Both the position numbers and the translations under genes were made by a program. Source: Akebia trifoliata (lineage: Eukaryota; Streptophyta; Magnoliopsida; Ranunculales; Lardizabalaceae). From it: a stretch of DNA of 64,000 nt. Shown one piece after another: positions 47,992-60,369 of this stretch. Positions within the stretch are counted from its first letter, which is position 1; every line of letters begins with the position of its first letter. Under the pieces are notes generated by a model. That model saw nothing but the letters and a program-made list of their open reading frames with translations, was not told the DNA's origin and did not search any database. The DNA lies in contig CM030708.1 of the NCBI GenBank assembly GCA_017979445.1, positions 34,786,721-34,850,720 of the forward strand. The letters run 5' to 3'.

Positions 47992-50900
47992 GATTAGGGA
48001 CGATATATTGAGGAGAAGTTCACGATAAAATGGGAGGTCGGTTTTGTACAGTTCGGTCTATGTTTCCTTCTGACGGGACGACAATGAGCTTTCGATGCGA
48101 ATGAAGCCGCCATGGGCGACCATTCTAATCAAACCAAAATTATTTATTTTTTCTCATTTTGGTGTAATTATAATTTAAATTACTGTTTTGCCCTTTATAT
48201 GTTTTTAGTTTAAAGGCAAGGAAGGAACTGATGGCGTTTATATTACAAAAGTATGCAAAAGTGAAAAAAATATATATTTTGCTTAAAGAAAAGTCAACGC
48301 TATATTACGGTTCATTAGGTGATCCGATTTTATTGCAAAATCCGATCCGATCACCTATTCAGTTCGGTTCTCAAAGCATTACCATCAAAACACATCTTTG
48401 CTGGGGAAAGTATATATTTAAAAATAAATAAATAAACTATTTAAATAAATGTTCATCAAAGAAGTACTAAGTTTTTAAAATTTAAAAATAAAATAAAATA
48501 AAATAAATCGGCACTTGAAGTGATGAATCTTTTTTCTTTAAAAAAAATTTAATTTTAACGACTTCAAGAAATGTAAAAAAAGTATGGATTTTTTATTTTA
48601 AAAAATCGCCACTTTTAACTGTTGAACAGACCATTGGAGCTTTATATATGTGTGCGTATCATCATATTTCTCTCACAATTCTTTCATTATTTTTCACAAT
48701 TTTCATTGTAATTATTAATTTCTCTTGTAATTTTATTGTTATTATCTTACAATTTTTCATAATTTAATTGAATCGAAGACGCCTTCAACAACAATTATTT
48801 GTCGATATGAAGATTACGTTGAAGGCATCACATATGTTGGTAGAAATATACGATTTTTATCGATTTCATCACAGATTACATATTAGGAATTACAAGTCCT
48901 CGTTCTTTCGATTTGCAATATTCAATTATACTTTTTTATAAGGTTGGTTATCAAATTGGATAATGAAAATTTTTAATTGATATTTTTGACTAAGGAATTT
49001 GGAAATATATATTAAATAGTAATCAAAATTCTCAAAGTACAATTATTTTTGTTGTAAGACCTTTTGTAAATTGTTCCCAAAGTCTTAAGTTCAAATCCCT
49101 TGAACTCATTCTTAATACTAACTTCTAAATACTAATTGTTAACCCCTAACCCCACAAAGCAAAAAAAAAAAAAAAAAGTGTGATACAATATAAACATGAA
49201 AATATTTGACGTATCAATCAAATTATGGTCAAGATGGACCTAGCTCATTGAATCAATATCTAAATATTGATATCGACTATAATATTGCATATAAAAAACT
49301 AGTTTTTTTCAAATTTGAAAATTTTTCACTTCAAGTGGTGATTTAGGTTCATTTTTGTAAATTTTCAAAACTTAATAATTTTTTATAAATATGTATTTAA
49401 ATAGTGTTATATATAATTTCCCCCATCTCTGCATTCCATAAACCTCTCCTCACTCTCGCAAATACCTCTTTCTCTAACTAACTTTATTATTAACTTCTTT
49501 TTTTGGTATTATAATATAAATGTGTAACAATTAAATTTTCAAACGAATACATGTACACTTAGATGACCTGTGCCATAGGCATGGGCATCCGCTACTAAAT
49601 ATATATTATAAAACATGACAATTGTCTTCTCCCAATGTTTATCCCCCATAAATAACGAGGTTTCAAGCTCAATATTATATGTATCTTAAAGAATAATTTA
49701 ACTTTATGTCCTTTCCTCATTTCCCTTTTCAACAATACCTCTTCAACTCTATTGTCTTATCTCTTCTATCTCATTTCAAATATAGTCAAAGTAGCCTTAT
49801 TCAGTTAGTAAGGATTTCACCCACGCTAAGGATCCTTGAGCTAACCTTGTGGCATCCAAAAACATGATTAAATGCTTGAGGGTTGTACATGACCAAATTA
49901 TAAGAGCTTTGAAAAAAAAAACACACACAAACACACACAAAAATACTATTACAATTTTATTTTAAATTTATATGAAAATTCGACAGTCGTTCATTTTCAA
50001 AACATTGGATCAAACCAAAAGAAATTATTTTTTGGATTTTGTTATATGAGTTTTTTTTTTTATAATGAAATTTAGATAATTGTGTTGTTGGATTGCTATA
50101 ATGTGGTAATATATTTAAGCACAACCCTTAGTAAGGCTTAAAGACTTACTATGTCAGTAAGGAAAGTGCTTCACTCTCAAATAATATCCCTCTAACTAGG
50201 GATGGTGACGGGATAGGTTTAGGGCAGGTATGGGCAAAGCTTAGTTGAACCTGTTTGGTCCGATCATAATTGTTTGCCCTGAACCAATCTCTACCCCAAC
50301 TCAGGTTTGGTTTTTCTAACTCATCTCCACCCCTAATAATTTTTCCAAACCTCGTGCCCTGTCCTTTTATAATGTTAATAATTAAAAGAACTATATATAT
50401 TAATCGTGGCGGGTTATATCAAAATCGTTCGCTTCCCAATAATACTCTTACAACTTTATTATCTTTCCTCTGTTACCCCTTTAACCAAAAAAGGATGACC
50501 TTGTCGTAGTTACAAGCGAACTCTATTATTTATATATAAAAAAAACACATGATTATCTTCCCCTAATGTTTATCACCCATAAAGAAAGCAAATTCAATCT
50601 CACATACATCTCAAGCAACAAATTCAATTTTATTCCCTTTTCTTTCATTCATTTTTTTAGGAATACTCCTTCAACTTTATTGTATTTTCTTATCTATGCC
50701 TTTCCAATAAAGTCCTTCCTACAACTTTATTTTTTTTCCCCCCATCCCCCCCCCCCCATTTTCAAATCCTCCCCCCCCCCCCCCCCCCATTTTCAAATAA
50801 TACCTCTCAAACTTGATTACACTCACCCTTTTACCCCTTTCCTAATAATATCCCTACAACCCTGATGTCTATCACCCTCTTAATTCCAAAATTCATGCAT

Positions 50901-51458
50901 AATAGTTGTGAAAATGGATACTTGGGTATAAAATTACGATGTAATCATTAGAAGTTTTAGAATCTCAACTTCATTCTTCATTTATTTGTTATAAATCGGC
51001 GACATAAAAAAAAAATCTAAATATTGAAAATTAAGAATATTCCATTCTTCATGCATGATATTTTTTATTTTTTTGAAATGATCTTAATTACTGTTGGAAA
51101 ATCTAACTATGAGAAGATGGGAGAAAGGGCAATTTGAGTATTTCAAAGACATTATAATGTGAGATGAGGTGTGTGGAATCTATTTGAATCACAACCCAAA
51201 AAAATAACATGTGTCCCAAAACCAAACTACTGCAAAACCAGATCTAAGAATCTGTTAGAAATATTCACTATAGGCAAAGGAAGATTGTAACATCTTAGCT
51301 ATTAACTTGAAGGTTTGGATGGTCTAAATTGTAAATCAAAAAATAAATATTGGCATTTAATGAGATATCCACCAACACTTGTCAGAATAGAGGTCACAAT
51401 GACATCCATTGACTCACCAACTCCAAAATAATTAATCAATTCAACTCAACAATTAGGG
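47992..51458. other. Repeat-rich spacer upstream of the haem-binding-like gene
   Basis: The left ~100 bp holds the 5' UTR of that gene. A possible SINE-like relic with A-tail ends near 49178 (TTCAAATCCC near 49092, then a run of about 18 A). C-tracts lie at 50749-50758 and 50771-50788. No gene was found; small plus frames 50270-50509 and 50566-50865 are low complexity. Confidence 0.45.
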
Positions 51459-52956
51459 GGTGTTTGTTTACCGCTGATTTCAGCACTTAATGCTGAATGC
51501 AATTCAGCTTCAGCAATCAGCACATTTGTTTACTCCACATTTTCATCACTTATTGCTGAAAAATAAGTGAAAAGCATTAAGTGAAATTGGATCACTTAAT
51601 TTTTTTGCTGAAGCAATAAGCACGGTCTTTTTCAACACGGACAAGTATACCCTTATACTTGAAATGATATTACCTCTTATGTCCTATGGATAATGCTATA
51701 AGCACCCCACAAATTAATAAGGCAACTCACACCAATATTATCTCTCTTATTTTCTCTCTCATCTACGTATTTAATAATATTAATTCAAATTAAATAAATA
51801 TAATTCAAATATAAAAATAATAATATTAATTTAAATTAAATAATAATATTAATTCAAATTAAATAATAATATTAATACAAATAAAAATAATAATATTAAT
51901 TCAAATAATTAAATAATAAATTAATCACATAAAAAAATAATATTAATTCAAATTAAATAATAATATTAATTCAAATAAAAAAATAATATTAATTCAAATT
52001 AAATAATAATATTAATTCAAATAAAAATAATAATATTAATTCAAATAAAATAATAATATTAATTCAAATTAAATAATAATATTAATTCAAATAAAAATAA
52101 TAATATTAATTCAAATTAAATAATAATAATTTAATTAAAAAATAAATTAATTCAAATTAAATAATAATACTAATTCAAATAAAAATAATATTAATTCAAA
52201 TAAAATAATAATATTAATTCAAATAAAAATAATAATATTAATTCAAATAAAAATAATAATATTAATTCAAATTAAATAATATTAATTTAATTAAAAAATA
52301 ATATTAATTCAAATTAAAAAATAATATTAATTCAAATTAAATAATATTAATTTAAATTAAAAAATAATAATAATTCAAATTAAAGAGAGAAAATTTTGAC
52401 CCTTAAAGGGTCGAAATTTTCTCTCTCCTCCACACATTTAAATAATATTAAATATTAAATATTTCGAAAAAATAAAAGAGGAGAGAGAAATTTCCTCTTT
52501 CCTTTTTATTTTTTTGGAATATTTAATATTTAACGAAATATTTATATTTAATATTCTCTCTCTTTAATTTGAATTAATATTATTTTTTAATTTGAATTAA
52601 AAAATTTTAAAATTTACTTTTTAAATGATGTGGAGGAGAGAGAATTTGTTCGGCTAGATTCCCAAAACGAATTTCATTAAATTTAGTATTTTTTTAATAA
52701 ATAATTTTATTTTTGAATTTTATTAATAATTTCTCCTTAAACATACAATTGTTGAAAAGGGTAATATAGTCAATTTACTAGTTTTCAGCATTAAGTAACA
52801 AACAAATTTATGTGATTACAGCACTTAATTTAAATCAGTTCAGCACAATTCAGATCGGTAAACAAACAACAATTTCAGCACTTAAATTCAACGCTTATAC
52901 AGTTTCAGCAATTATAAGCATTCAGCACTTATTTGTTCAGTTTAACAAACAGCACC
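51459..52956. mobile_element. Large foldback hAT-like element with AT minisatellite
   Basis: Left end GGTGTTTGTTTACC and right end, inverted, GGTGCTGTTTGTTAAAC. Subterminal TCAGCACTTA words are repeated many times at both ends (51479-51600 and 52797-52940). The interior 51770-52385 is a tandem array of a ~20-24 bp unit (ATAATAATATTAATTCAAAT type). Near-perfect inverted text occurs at its right side (AGAGAGAAAATTTTGACCC / GGGTCGAAATTTTCTCTCT around 52382-52424), and one array unit recurs inverted at 52551-52600. No transposase frame and no clear target duplication. Confidence 0.6.
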
Positions 52957-53914
52957 TTAATGTGTTGACATATTTTTTAATAAAATTCAAGTGCAAACAT
53001 TAATGAGGTGTGAGAACAAAATTCAAAAGTGTAGCCAGCTTACGACCTACTTGGCTTGTACATCTAGGTAAGCTATGTAGTGACACTTGTCCAAACTCGG
53101 GACTATAAAATGCCCACCCCAAGTAAGAAAAGGGGTTCGGATTTTTGAAAGGCAAAATGCAAGTATACAAAAGAATCACCATTTTGATATCACTCTTCAT
53201 CATATTTCCTAAACTCAATATTATATCTTCGTATCATTTCAAAATGTTAACTTAATATTTAAAGAATCATTAACAAGCATCACACTAGGACCTCATCCTT
53301 TTTCATCCATGTTATCAAAAGCTCGGATCTTACTTCACTTCTTGGAACAAAGGAGTAAGATTGAAGAAGTGTCAACTGGAGTAAGAGTCGATGGATCAAG
53401 ATCTATCGAATTAGATTAAGCATATCACATATCTCGAGGAGTGGGGCCTACAAAAAACCCTCCACAAGGTGAATTAAGAAAAGAAAAAAAAAGTTTACTA
53501 AATGATCTCTTAAGATAGAGTCGAGAACTTAGGGATGATTTAGAGAAAACAAAAGTCCCCCCCGGGGCCCTTTAAGGTATTTTTGCTCAAAAGTAAAAGA
53601 AAAAAAAAAAAAATTGCACGTGCACCCACGTGCTGCACCAGTATTCAGAAGTTCGAAGGGTTTCCCGATGTTTTGAGCTTTTCTTCTAGACACCGCGGCA
53701 AACGAACGGCTCAGATTTCCCATCTCAGCGGTCGTCGGACACTAGGATTTTACTCGAGACTTCAGGGGTTAGTGTACGTGCTAGGTTGGAGACCTCGACC
53801 CTTTTTACACAGAAGGGAGTGTGTGTGTGAGAGAGTCTCTGTTCTCTCGATCTCATGCAGAGTAGTAAATCTGTTCTTCAACAAAAGTCTCGTAAAGGTT
53901 AAGATCGAATAAAC
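52957..53914. other. Upstream region of the NOMO gene
   Basis: No gene seen. Frames here are short and featureless. The last ~100 bp before the ATG are pyrimidine-rich and fit a 5' UTR. The G-box pair is listed separately. Confidence 0.45.
53617..53632 (+). promoter_or_regulatory. Two G-boxes (CACGTG) upstream of NOMO
   Basis: CACGTG at 53617-53622 and again at 53627-53632, one helical turn apart, about 290 bp before the NOMO start codon. G-boxes bind bZIP/bHLH factors, including bZIPs of ER-stress signalling. Function here is inference. Confidence 0.45.
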
Positions 53915-56900
53915 ATGGAGTTTAAATATGGTTTGATCTGCTCGTTGTTGATTGCGATCTGTGCAACTTCAGCTGTTGCAGATTCAATCCATGGTTGCGG
54001 TGGATTTGTCGAGGTGAATCCATTAATCTCAACTACTTCAATCTTCAATTCTATCTCCATCGACTTCAATTCGATTAAATCAGTTTTAATTTTATTAATC
54101 ATTCGATTTTACCGAATCAGAATCCGTTTATCTGCGTTATTTGATCCTTTTTATTAACTAAAAGAATCTTATTGTTTCAGGCAAGTTCTTCTTTAATCAA
54201 GTCGAGGAAGCCATCTGATTCGAAATTGGATTACTCTCATATCACGGTACGATTCTACTTTGGAAAGAAACTACATTACTAAGATAAATTTCGAAGTTCT
54301 ATCTATCTGTCCAATTAAGTTCATTAACAACCAATAAACTTCTAATTATCCTTAAAACGAGCTGTTATGTTTTATGACGAGACCCAAAATTGGAGCTTTT
54401 TGTGTGTGTGATTGTCGATATTTCCCGGATTGTAGGTTGAGCTTCGTACTGTGGATGGATTGGTGAAAGATAGCACTCAATGTGCTCCTAATGGTTATTA
54501 CTTCATACCAGTATACGATAAGGTATCTCCTTTGAACACTATATAATCTGATTGTTTTGTCTTTCTGTCCTTAGTCGGTCAGTGTGTTTCTTACTCTTAA
54601 TCCAAAGTATCAACATTGTTACAATGTGCATTAAATGTTAAAAAATTATTTAGTTTAATCATAAAAAATAAAAAAAAATTCTATGGTCCATTTGTTAATT
54701 TTGTTTCTCTTGTGATTCGAGTTTTTAAGTCAAAAGCGACCAAGGGTTTATATTTATATTAAATGGGTTATTGTACTTTTGTTATCATCTCCAAAATTTC
54801 TTCCTTTTGTGGTTATTGTTTTTATGTACAGGGTTCTTTTGTAATCCAAATTAAGGGACCTGACGGATGGTCTTGGGACCCATATAAGGTACCCAAATTG
54901 CTTCTTCAACCTTTTCAGTTTATTTCAGTGTACGAGTAAGTCACCTATAAATGTGCATGTTGCAGGTTCCAGTTGTTATAGATCATAGTGGTTGCAATGC
55001 AAATGCAGATATTAATTTTCGATTCACGGGGTTTGTTTCTTCACATATGATTAAATTGTGTGGATTGTAAGTCCCATTAGGCTTGGACCTGTAGTTCAGT
55101 ATCCCGTGGCTCAGGTCGTGGGTTCAAGTCCAGCTTACTCACCAAAAAAGAAGAGTATGGGTTTTGTTGCTATGTTTGGTGTATCATAGCTCCTAATGAA
55201 TTCATATATTTGTAGGTTCACCATATCTGGAAGAGTTATGGGAGCTGTTGGTGGAGAGAGCTGTTCTGTGAAAGATGGAGGACCTTCCAATGTAAAAGTT
55301 GAGCTATTATCACTTACAGATGATCTCATTTCTTCTGTTTTTACATCCTTAGTGGGAAGTTACTCATTCTCAAACATTATTCCAGGTTGGAAGGTCTCAC
55401 ATTTATGTTCTCTTAGATTTCCACTGCATTATTCCATTATTAGAAATTCGTTGTCTGAAATATGCATTTAACCGTAACTGGTCTTAGCTTAAGACAATTG
55501 AGAATTTCCAGCTCTCCGATGGTATCTTTCACCCACGATGATATATGAGGATAACTCAATTGGCTATTATGAATATGCTTCTTATATTTTATCCTTTTTT
55601 TTTTGTGATCGTTTCCTAATAAACTTCTCATTTATTTTTAAAGTGAGGCTTTGTTAGTCACTATTCCAATCACAACAATCTCTAAGTGCAGGAAAGTACA
55701 AATTACGTGCTTCACATTCAAGTTTGGAAGTTCAAGTTAGAGGTTCCTTGGAGGTTGGATATTTTGCAACATGTTTTCTTTTTGTCTCTCTTCCCCCCCC
55801 CCCCCCCCCCCCCCTCCCTCTATTTGTTGATGAAAAGTGTATTGTTTGGCAAACAAAATGCATAAAAATTCTTGCAGGTGGAACTGGGATTTGGAAATGG
55901 CTTAGTAGATGACATCTTCTTTATTCCTGGGTACACTATTCAAGGGTTTGTTGTTTCTCAGGTAATCCTTTTAAACAATAATGGTCTATGAAAGGCAGTC
56001 TTCTACTTCTCTCTCTCTCTCCCCCCCCACACACCCACATATATATTGTTGTCTGATATTTAAAAGTGCATCTAGTAAGTAATCAAATCTTGGAATGATG
56101 TTTTGACCCATCCTTGGCACTGAGAAGTGACAAGCAGAATGATATTGGAATTAATAGGGACCTTTTCTTTGTTAGCAATTCGCAATCAACATTCTGAAAC
56201 TTCAAAAGAAATGCAATATGAGAAGGAGCTTTTTATCATCTTGGTAAAAGTTTTCTTTTTGGTGCCTTCAAGCCTTGTTTTAGCATCACTTTTTGACTGT
56301 TAGGTAAAGAATGAGGAAGTTGTAGGGTGCAAAGAAATGGGATTTTGCCTTACCCAAAATTAGATGGCTAATGGGGTTGACTTCTACACACTGTGATGTA
56401 GGAAAACCTAGATTTGTTCGATTCTAAGGTAGTTCTACTCGGAAAGGTGGTGGATAGGGAATCTAGATTGGGATTGGGTTAAGGATTTGAACTATAATAG
56501 GTTTACCTTAAAAGTTTAGGGTAGACCCAAAAGCGTTTGTTTGCGGGGTTTAATTATATCATTTTGCAATTGTGGTGAGGGATCTAGGCTTATTAAAGGT
56601 TGAGGGTTTGTAGGTTAAGGATTAAGGGTCGTGAGAAAGGGGTTTCGAGAATTCAAGAGTGCAAGGAATGGTGGAAGGTGTTTTTTTGCTAAATCTAATC
56701 GATGCTTAGGTCATTTAGCTTCTTGGATATGGTGTTTTCCATCCTCTGCAGCACAAAATGAACATAGGCTTATACTAGAACAATATAGCTAGAGGACATG
56801 ATTTTTACCACCTTAATCAGGGAAGAATCAATGTACCAAATCGGGGAGCCCCTCATTGTAGAATTTAATGAAGACCAGTACCACAGTAGAGATCTACCTA

Positions 56901-59900
56901 ATGAATCGGAGCTTCGTATGAAAGTTCATCTTTTAGTTGAGGATATTTTATCATCTTTGTAAAGTTCTCTTTAGATAAATTACTCATTAATCGTGACGAT
57001 CCCTTGAGCTTGGAGTTCAAGATGCTTACGAAACACCCTCCCATTGGCCATTCCATCTATGTGCCCCTTTCCAAAGGGCCTCTCACAAATGTTTTTCTTT
57101 GCTAAATTACATCTGATGCAAATCTCGTTGTAATCACCTCGTCTATTTCCATTAATGCATCCATTTTCATGTCATTTATTCCTGATTCTTTCCTATTCTC
57201 TTTATTGTCTTGAATAAATATACCAAATTTATAGGATGCTCTACATTTTTTAGTTTTCCATCACTTAATCCTATTTGATTCTGCTCATGAGCCTCATAAT
57301 TGGAAAAAGAAGTTCCAATTGAATGATAGGTCCAGTGTTTAAAATCTCATCTGGAGGCATTGTCTCAGTCAGAAGAAAAACCAAGATTCTACTTATCAAA
57401 AGAGAAAAAATCAAGATTCTCTTAACTGAGACGATCCCAAAATATTCAGTGTTTCCGGATCTAGTTTTTGTCAGAGTCTCAGCCAAGATGGTTTGGAACT
57501 TTAAACCATGGATAGGTCTTTATAGTACAAGTTAAGTTTTATATGAAAAACAACTCATCTCTTGACAAAGTTATTGGAACTTTTTTTTTAATGCTTTGGC
57601 AGGGAAATCCAATCTTGGGAGTTCATATATATTTATATTCAGATGATGTCTTAGAGGTGGAGTGTCCACAGGGTTCTGGTAACTCTCCCAGGCCAAAAAA
57701 TGCTCTTTGCCATGCTATTTCTGATGCAGATGGGAAGTTCACATTCGATTCAATACCTTGTGGTAATTCTCTCTTGGTTTGTAGGTTCACATATTTCTTG
57801 TTGCTATTAGAATTTTGTGCTTTGTTAAATTGTGTACCTATTTAATGCTGCTGTTATCCTCAATGTTGGTGTCTGGTACGTATGATGTCAACCTGTGAAA
57901 GGATCATACACTTTTGTTAATCATAGTTAATGCTCAAACTCAATACACAATATGCCAAGGAAACTGAGCTTTAACAACAGCATGCTTACACTTGCAGGTT
58001 GAGTGGAAACTTAGCCATATACTTCAAAACAACATTTTAATCATTTGATTCAGCTAGGCTTAACTTGGCTCAGGTGTCTGTCTAGCTGGGCCTTGAGTAT
58101 GGATCTGAAATTTTCAGATGAAAGATATGGAAATGATTAACTACTTTATATGTTCCTGTGACATCTGAAACTAGCAGCTAATTGATTGATGTTCTGCTTA
58201 CCATGACTTTCCATTTATGCATGATAGGGTGTTCTTCTATCAACAAATATGCTGTGTGTGCGTGTGTGCACGCACGCATGCATGCATGCATGAGTGGTTT
58301 GTACATCCTTTTATCCTCAAAAAGGCGAGTCAGAAATGAACATATAAGAGACTAGGAGTAGACCCTAGTAAGTGATTAAATATGGAGAGTCAATTGAGAT
58401 GTTTTGGTCATGAATGAAGACTGATGAGAGCACCAATGATAAGGTTGAAAGTTCTAAAAGAGCAAGAAGGAACACCTGAAAGGACTCGGTTTCAGGTATT
58501 GAGAGCATATAGTAATAGTAGGCACTTGAATTAAAGGAAGACAGGATTGAATGGAGGAGCAGGATTCATTCAGTTGACCTTGAATAATTTGGATATGGCT
58601 TTGATGATGTGGCTGTCTTTTCTTGAAGTGAGTACTAGATAAGTATGGGTAACCATCAATAATAGTACATCTAAAACCTTTTCACACATACACTGGTAAA
58701 ACTTGCAGGAGATATTGCTATTTGTACTAATAACTTGACATAACATATTTATCTGGATTAATTGATTTTGCCCAGAACAAACAAAAAACAGAACTTGATC
58801 AATTGACTTGCAGAGCGACACAGACAAAAGTTCAAGGAGCTTCGTATGGTGTAATTTTTTGTTGTACATCCTTATTCTTTTATGAAAGACCAAATATTAG
58901 CTATAAATATAAAGGCAATTCTGTAAAATGCTAGTTAAGAAAATTTTCATGTCTTTTTTTGTTTTGGAGATATTTCATCGTGTTTCATTGTTATATTTGG
59001 TTGGATTGCATTAGAAAATGGCTGGTCCTAAGTTGGAATTTGTAAGGAGGTGATGTGTTCATTTGTTGTAAGAAGATTCACTTTCTCAGATTTGAAACCA
59101 ATGCTCAGTTGCTGTTGCATGTTTACAGGGGCTTACGAACTTTTACCTTACTACAAGGGAGAAAATACAATTTTTGATGTTTCACCTCCTTCATTGTCGG
59201 TTTCTGTTGAGCATTATCATGTTACAGTCCCACAAAAGTTTCAGGTAAGACTAATTTTGGCTTATGTTATCAAAATGTTGGAGCTGGTTTCCTTTCATGA
59301 CCTACATCTGTACCATTTTGTTTTGATTCAACAGTTAAGTATCTTGCTGTAGATGTTGTATGACCTATATCCCTGAAATCTCCACTGTGGGCATTATATC
59401 CACAATGATTTGTTGCATATATATTATCTAAGAAAATATTATGGCACATTGAAGAAGGCGCTCATCAAGAATCTTTTCAATTTAATTAGGGTGAATCCAT
59501 TTGCTGAAATATCTGGAAGTTTGGTTCACCATCACAAGTCCATTGAAGAGCATGTTATTAATTTCATCCATTGGTTCAGTGTGTTGAACGTCCACCTTGA
59601 AAAACAGCCAATTTAAAAGGAAAAAAGAAAAGAAGTCATGTCTGCATTCAACGATATGCATAGGGAACATTCTTGATTAGCCATTGCCTCTATTGAAAAT
59701 TTATGATAACATAATTGAATTTCACCTTCCTATTTTTCTTTAGTCCAGTACATGTAAGTAGTTGCACCCAAAATCTTTCATTTAGTTCATGCTATGGAAC
59801 TAGTGTAGTTTTCTTGATCTGATTTTAGTGAAGTTAAAATATACATGCACCACCATGAATCTGATACAATAGTTACCGGATTTCGGAATCATTATTCATT

Positions 59901-60306
59901 CAATTTTCTGCAAGAACAACTTTTTATTAAGGCTCTTTCAGTTAGTAGGTTGGTCAGCTTTTTTTTCTCAATGTTTTAATTTTTACTATTGCTTTGAATC
60001 TATTGTTTCTTTGTGATTCACAGGTCACTGGATTTTCAGTTGGAGGGCGTGTAATTGATGACAATGGTGTTGGGGTGGATGGTGCTAAGATTGTAGTTGA
60101 TGGTCATGAAAAGTCTATCACAGACAAGCTAGGATATTACAAGCTTGATCAGGTAGAATTGTATGCGTAGAGTTACTTCACACATGAATATCACAATGTT
60201 CATATTTGGTTATCTTATGATTTTTAATTTAAATCAAAAGGTCTTAAAAATATGGCAATAAGTATAAATATGTAATCATTATGCTCTAATTGTACGGAGC
60301 ATCCAG

Positions 60307-60369
<63 letters not shown>

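Noticed and set aside
50566..50865. 99-codon plus frame with Pro runs
   Set aside because: The Pro runs are translated C-tracts; no start context or conserved text.
51770..52385. Possible centromeric or CRISPR-like array
   Set aside because: Unit lengths vary, there are no unique spacers, and the array sits inside a bounded transposon-like element.
55083..55141. Possible tRNA gene
   Set aside because: Box B is good, but the distance to box A and lack of a cloverleaf argue for a SINE relic.
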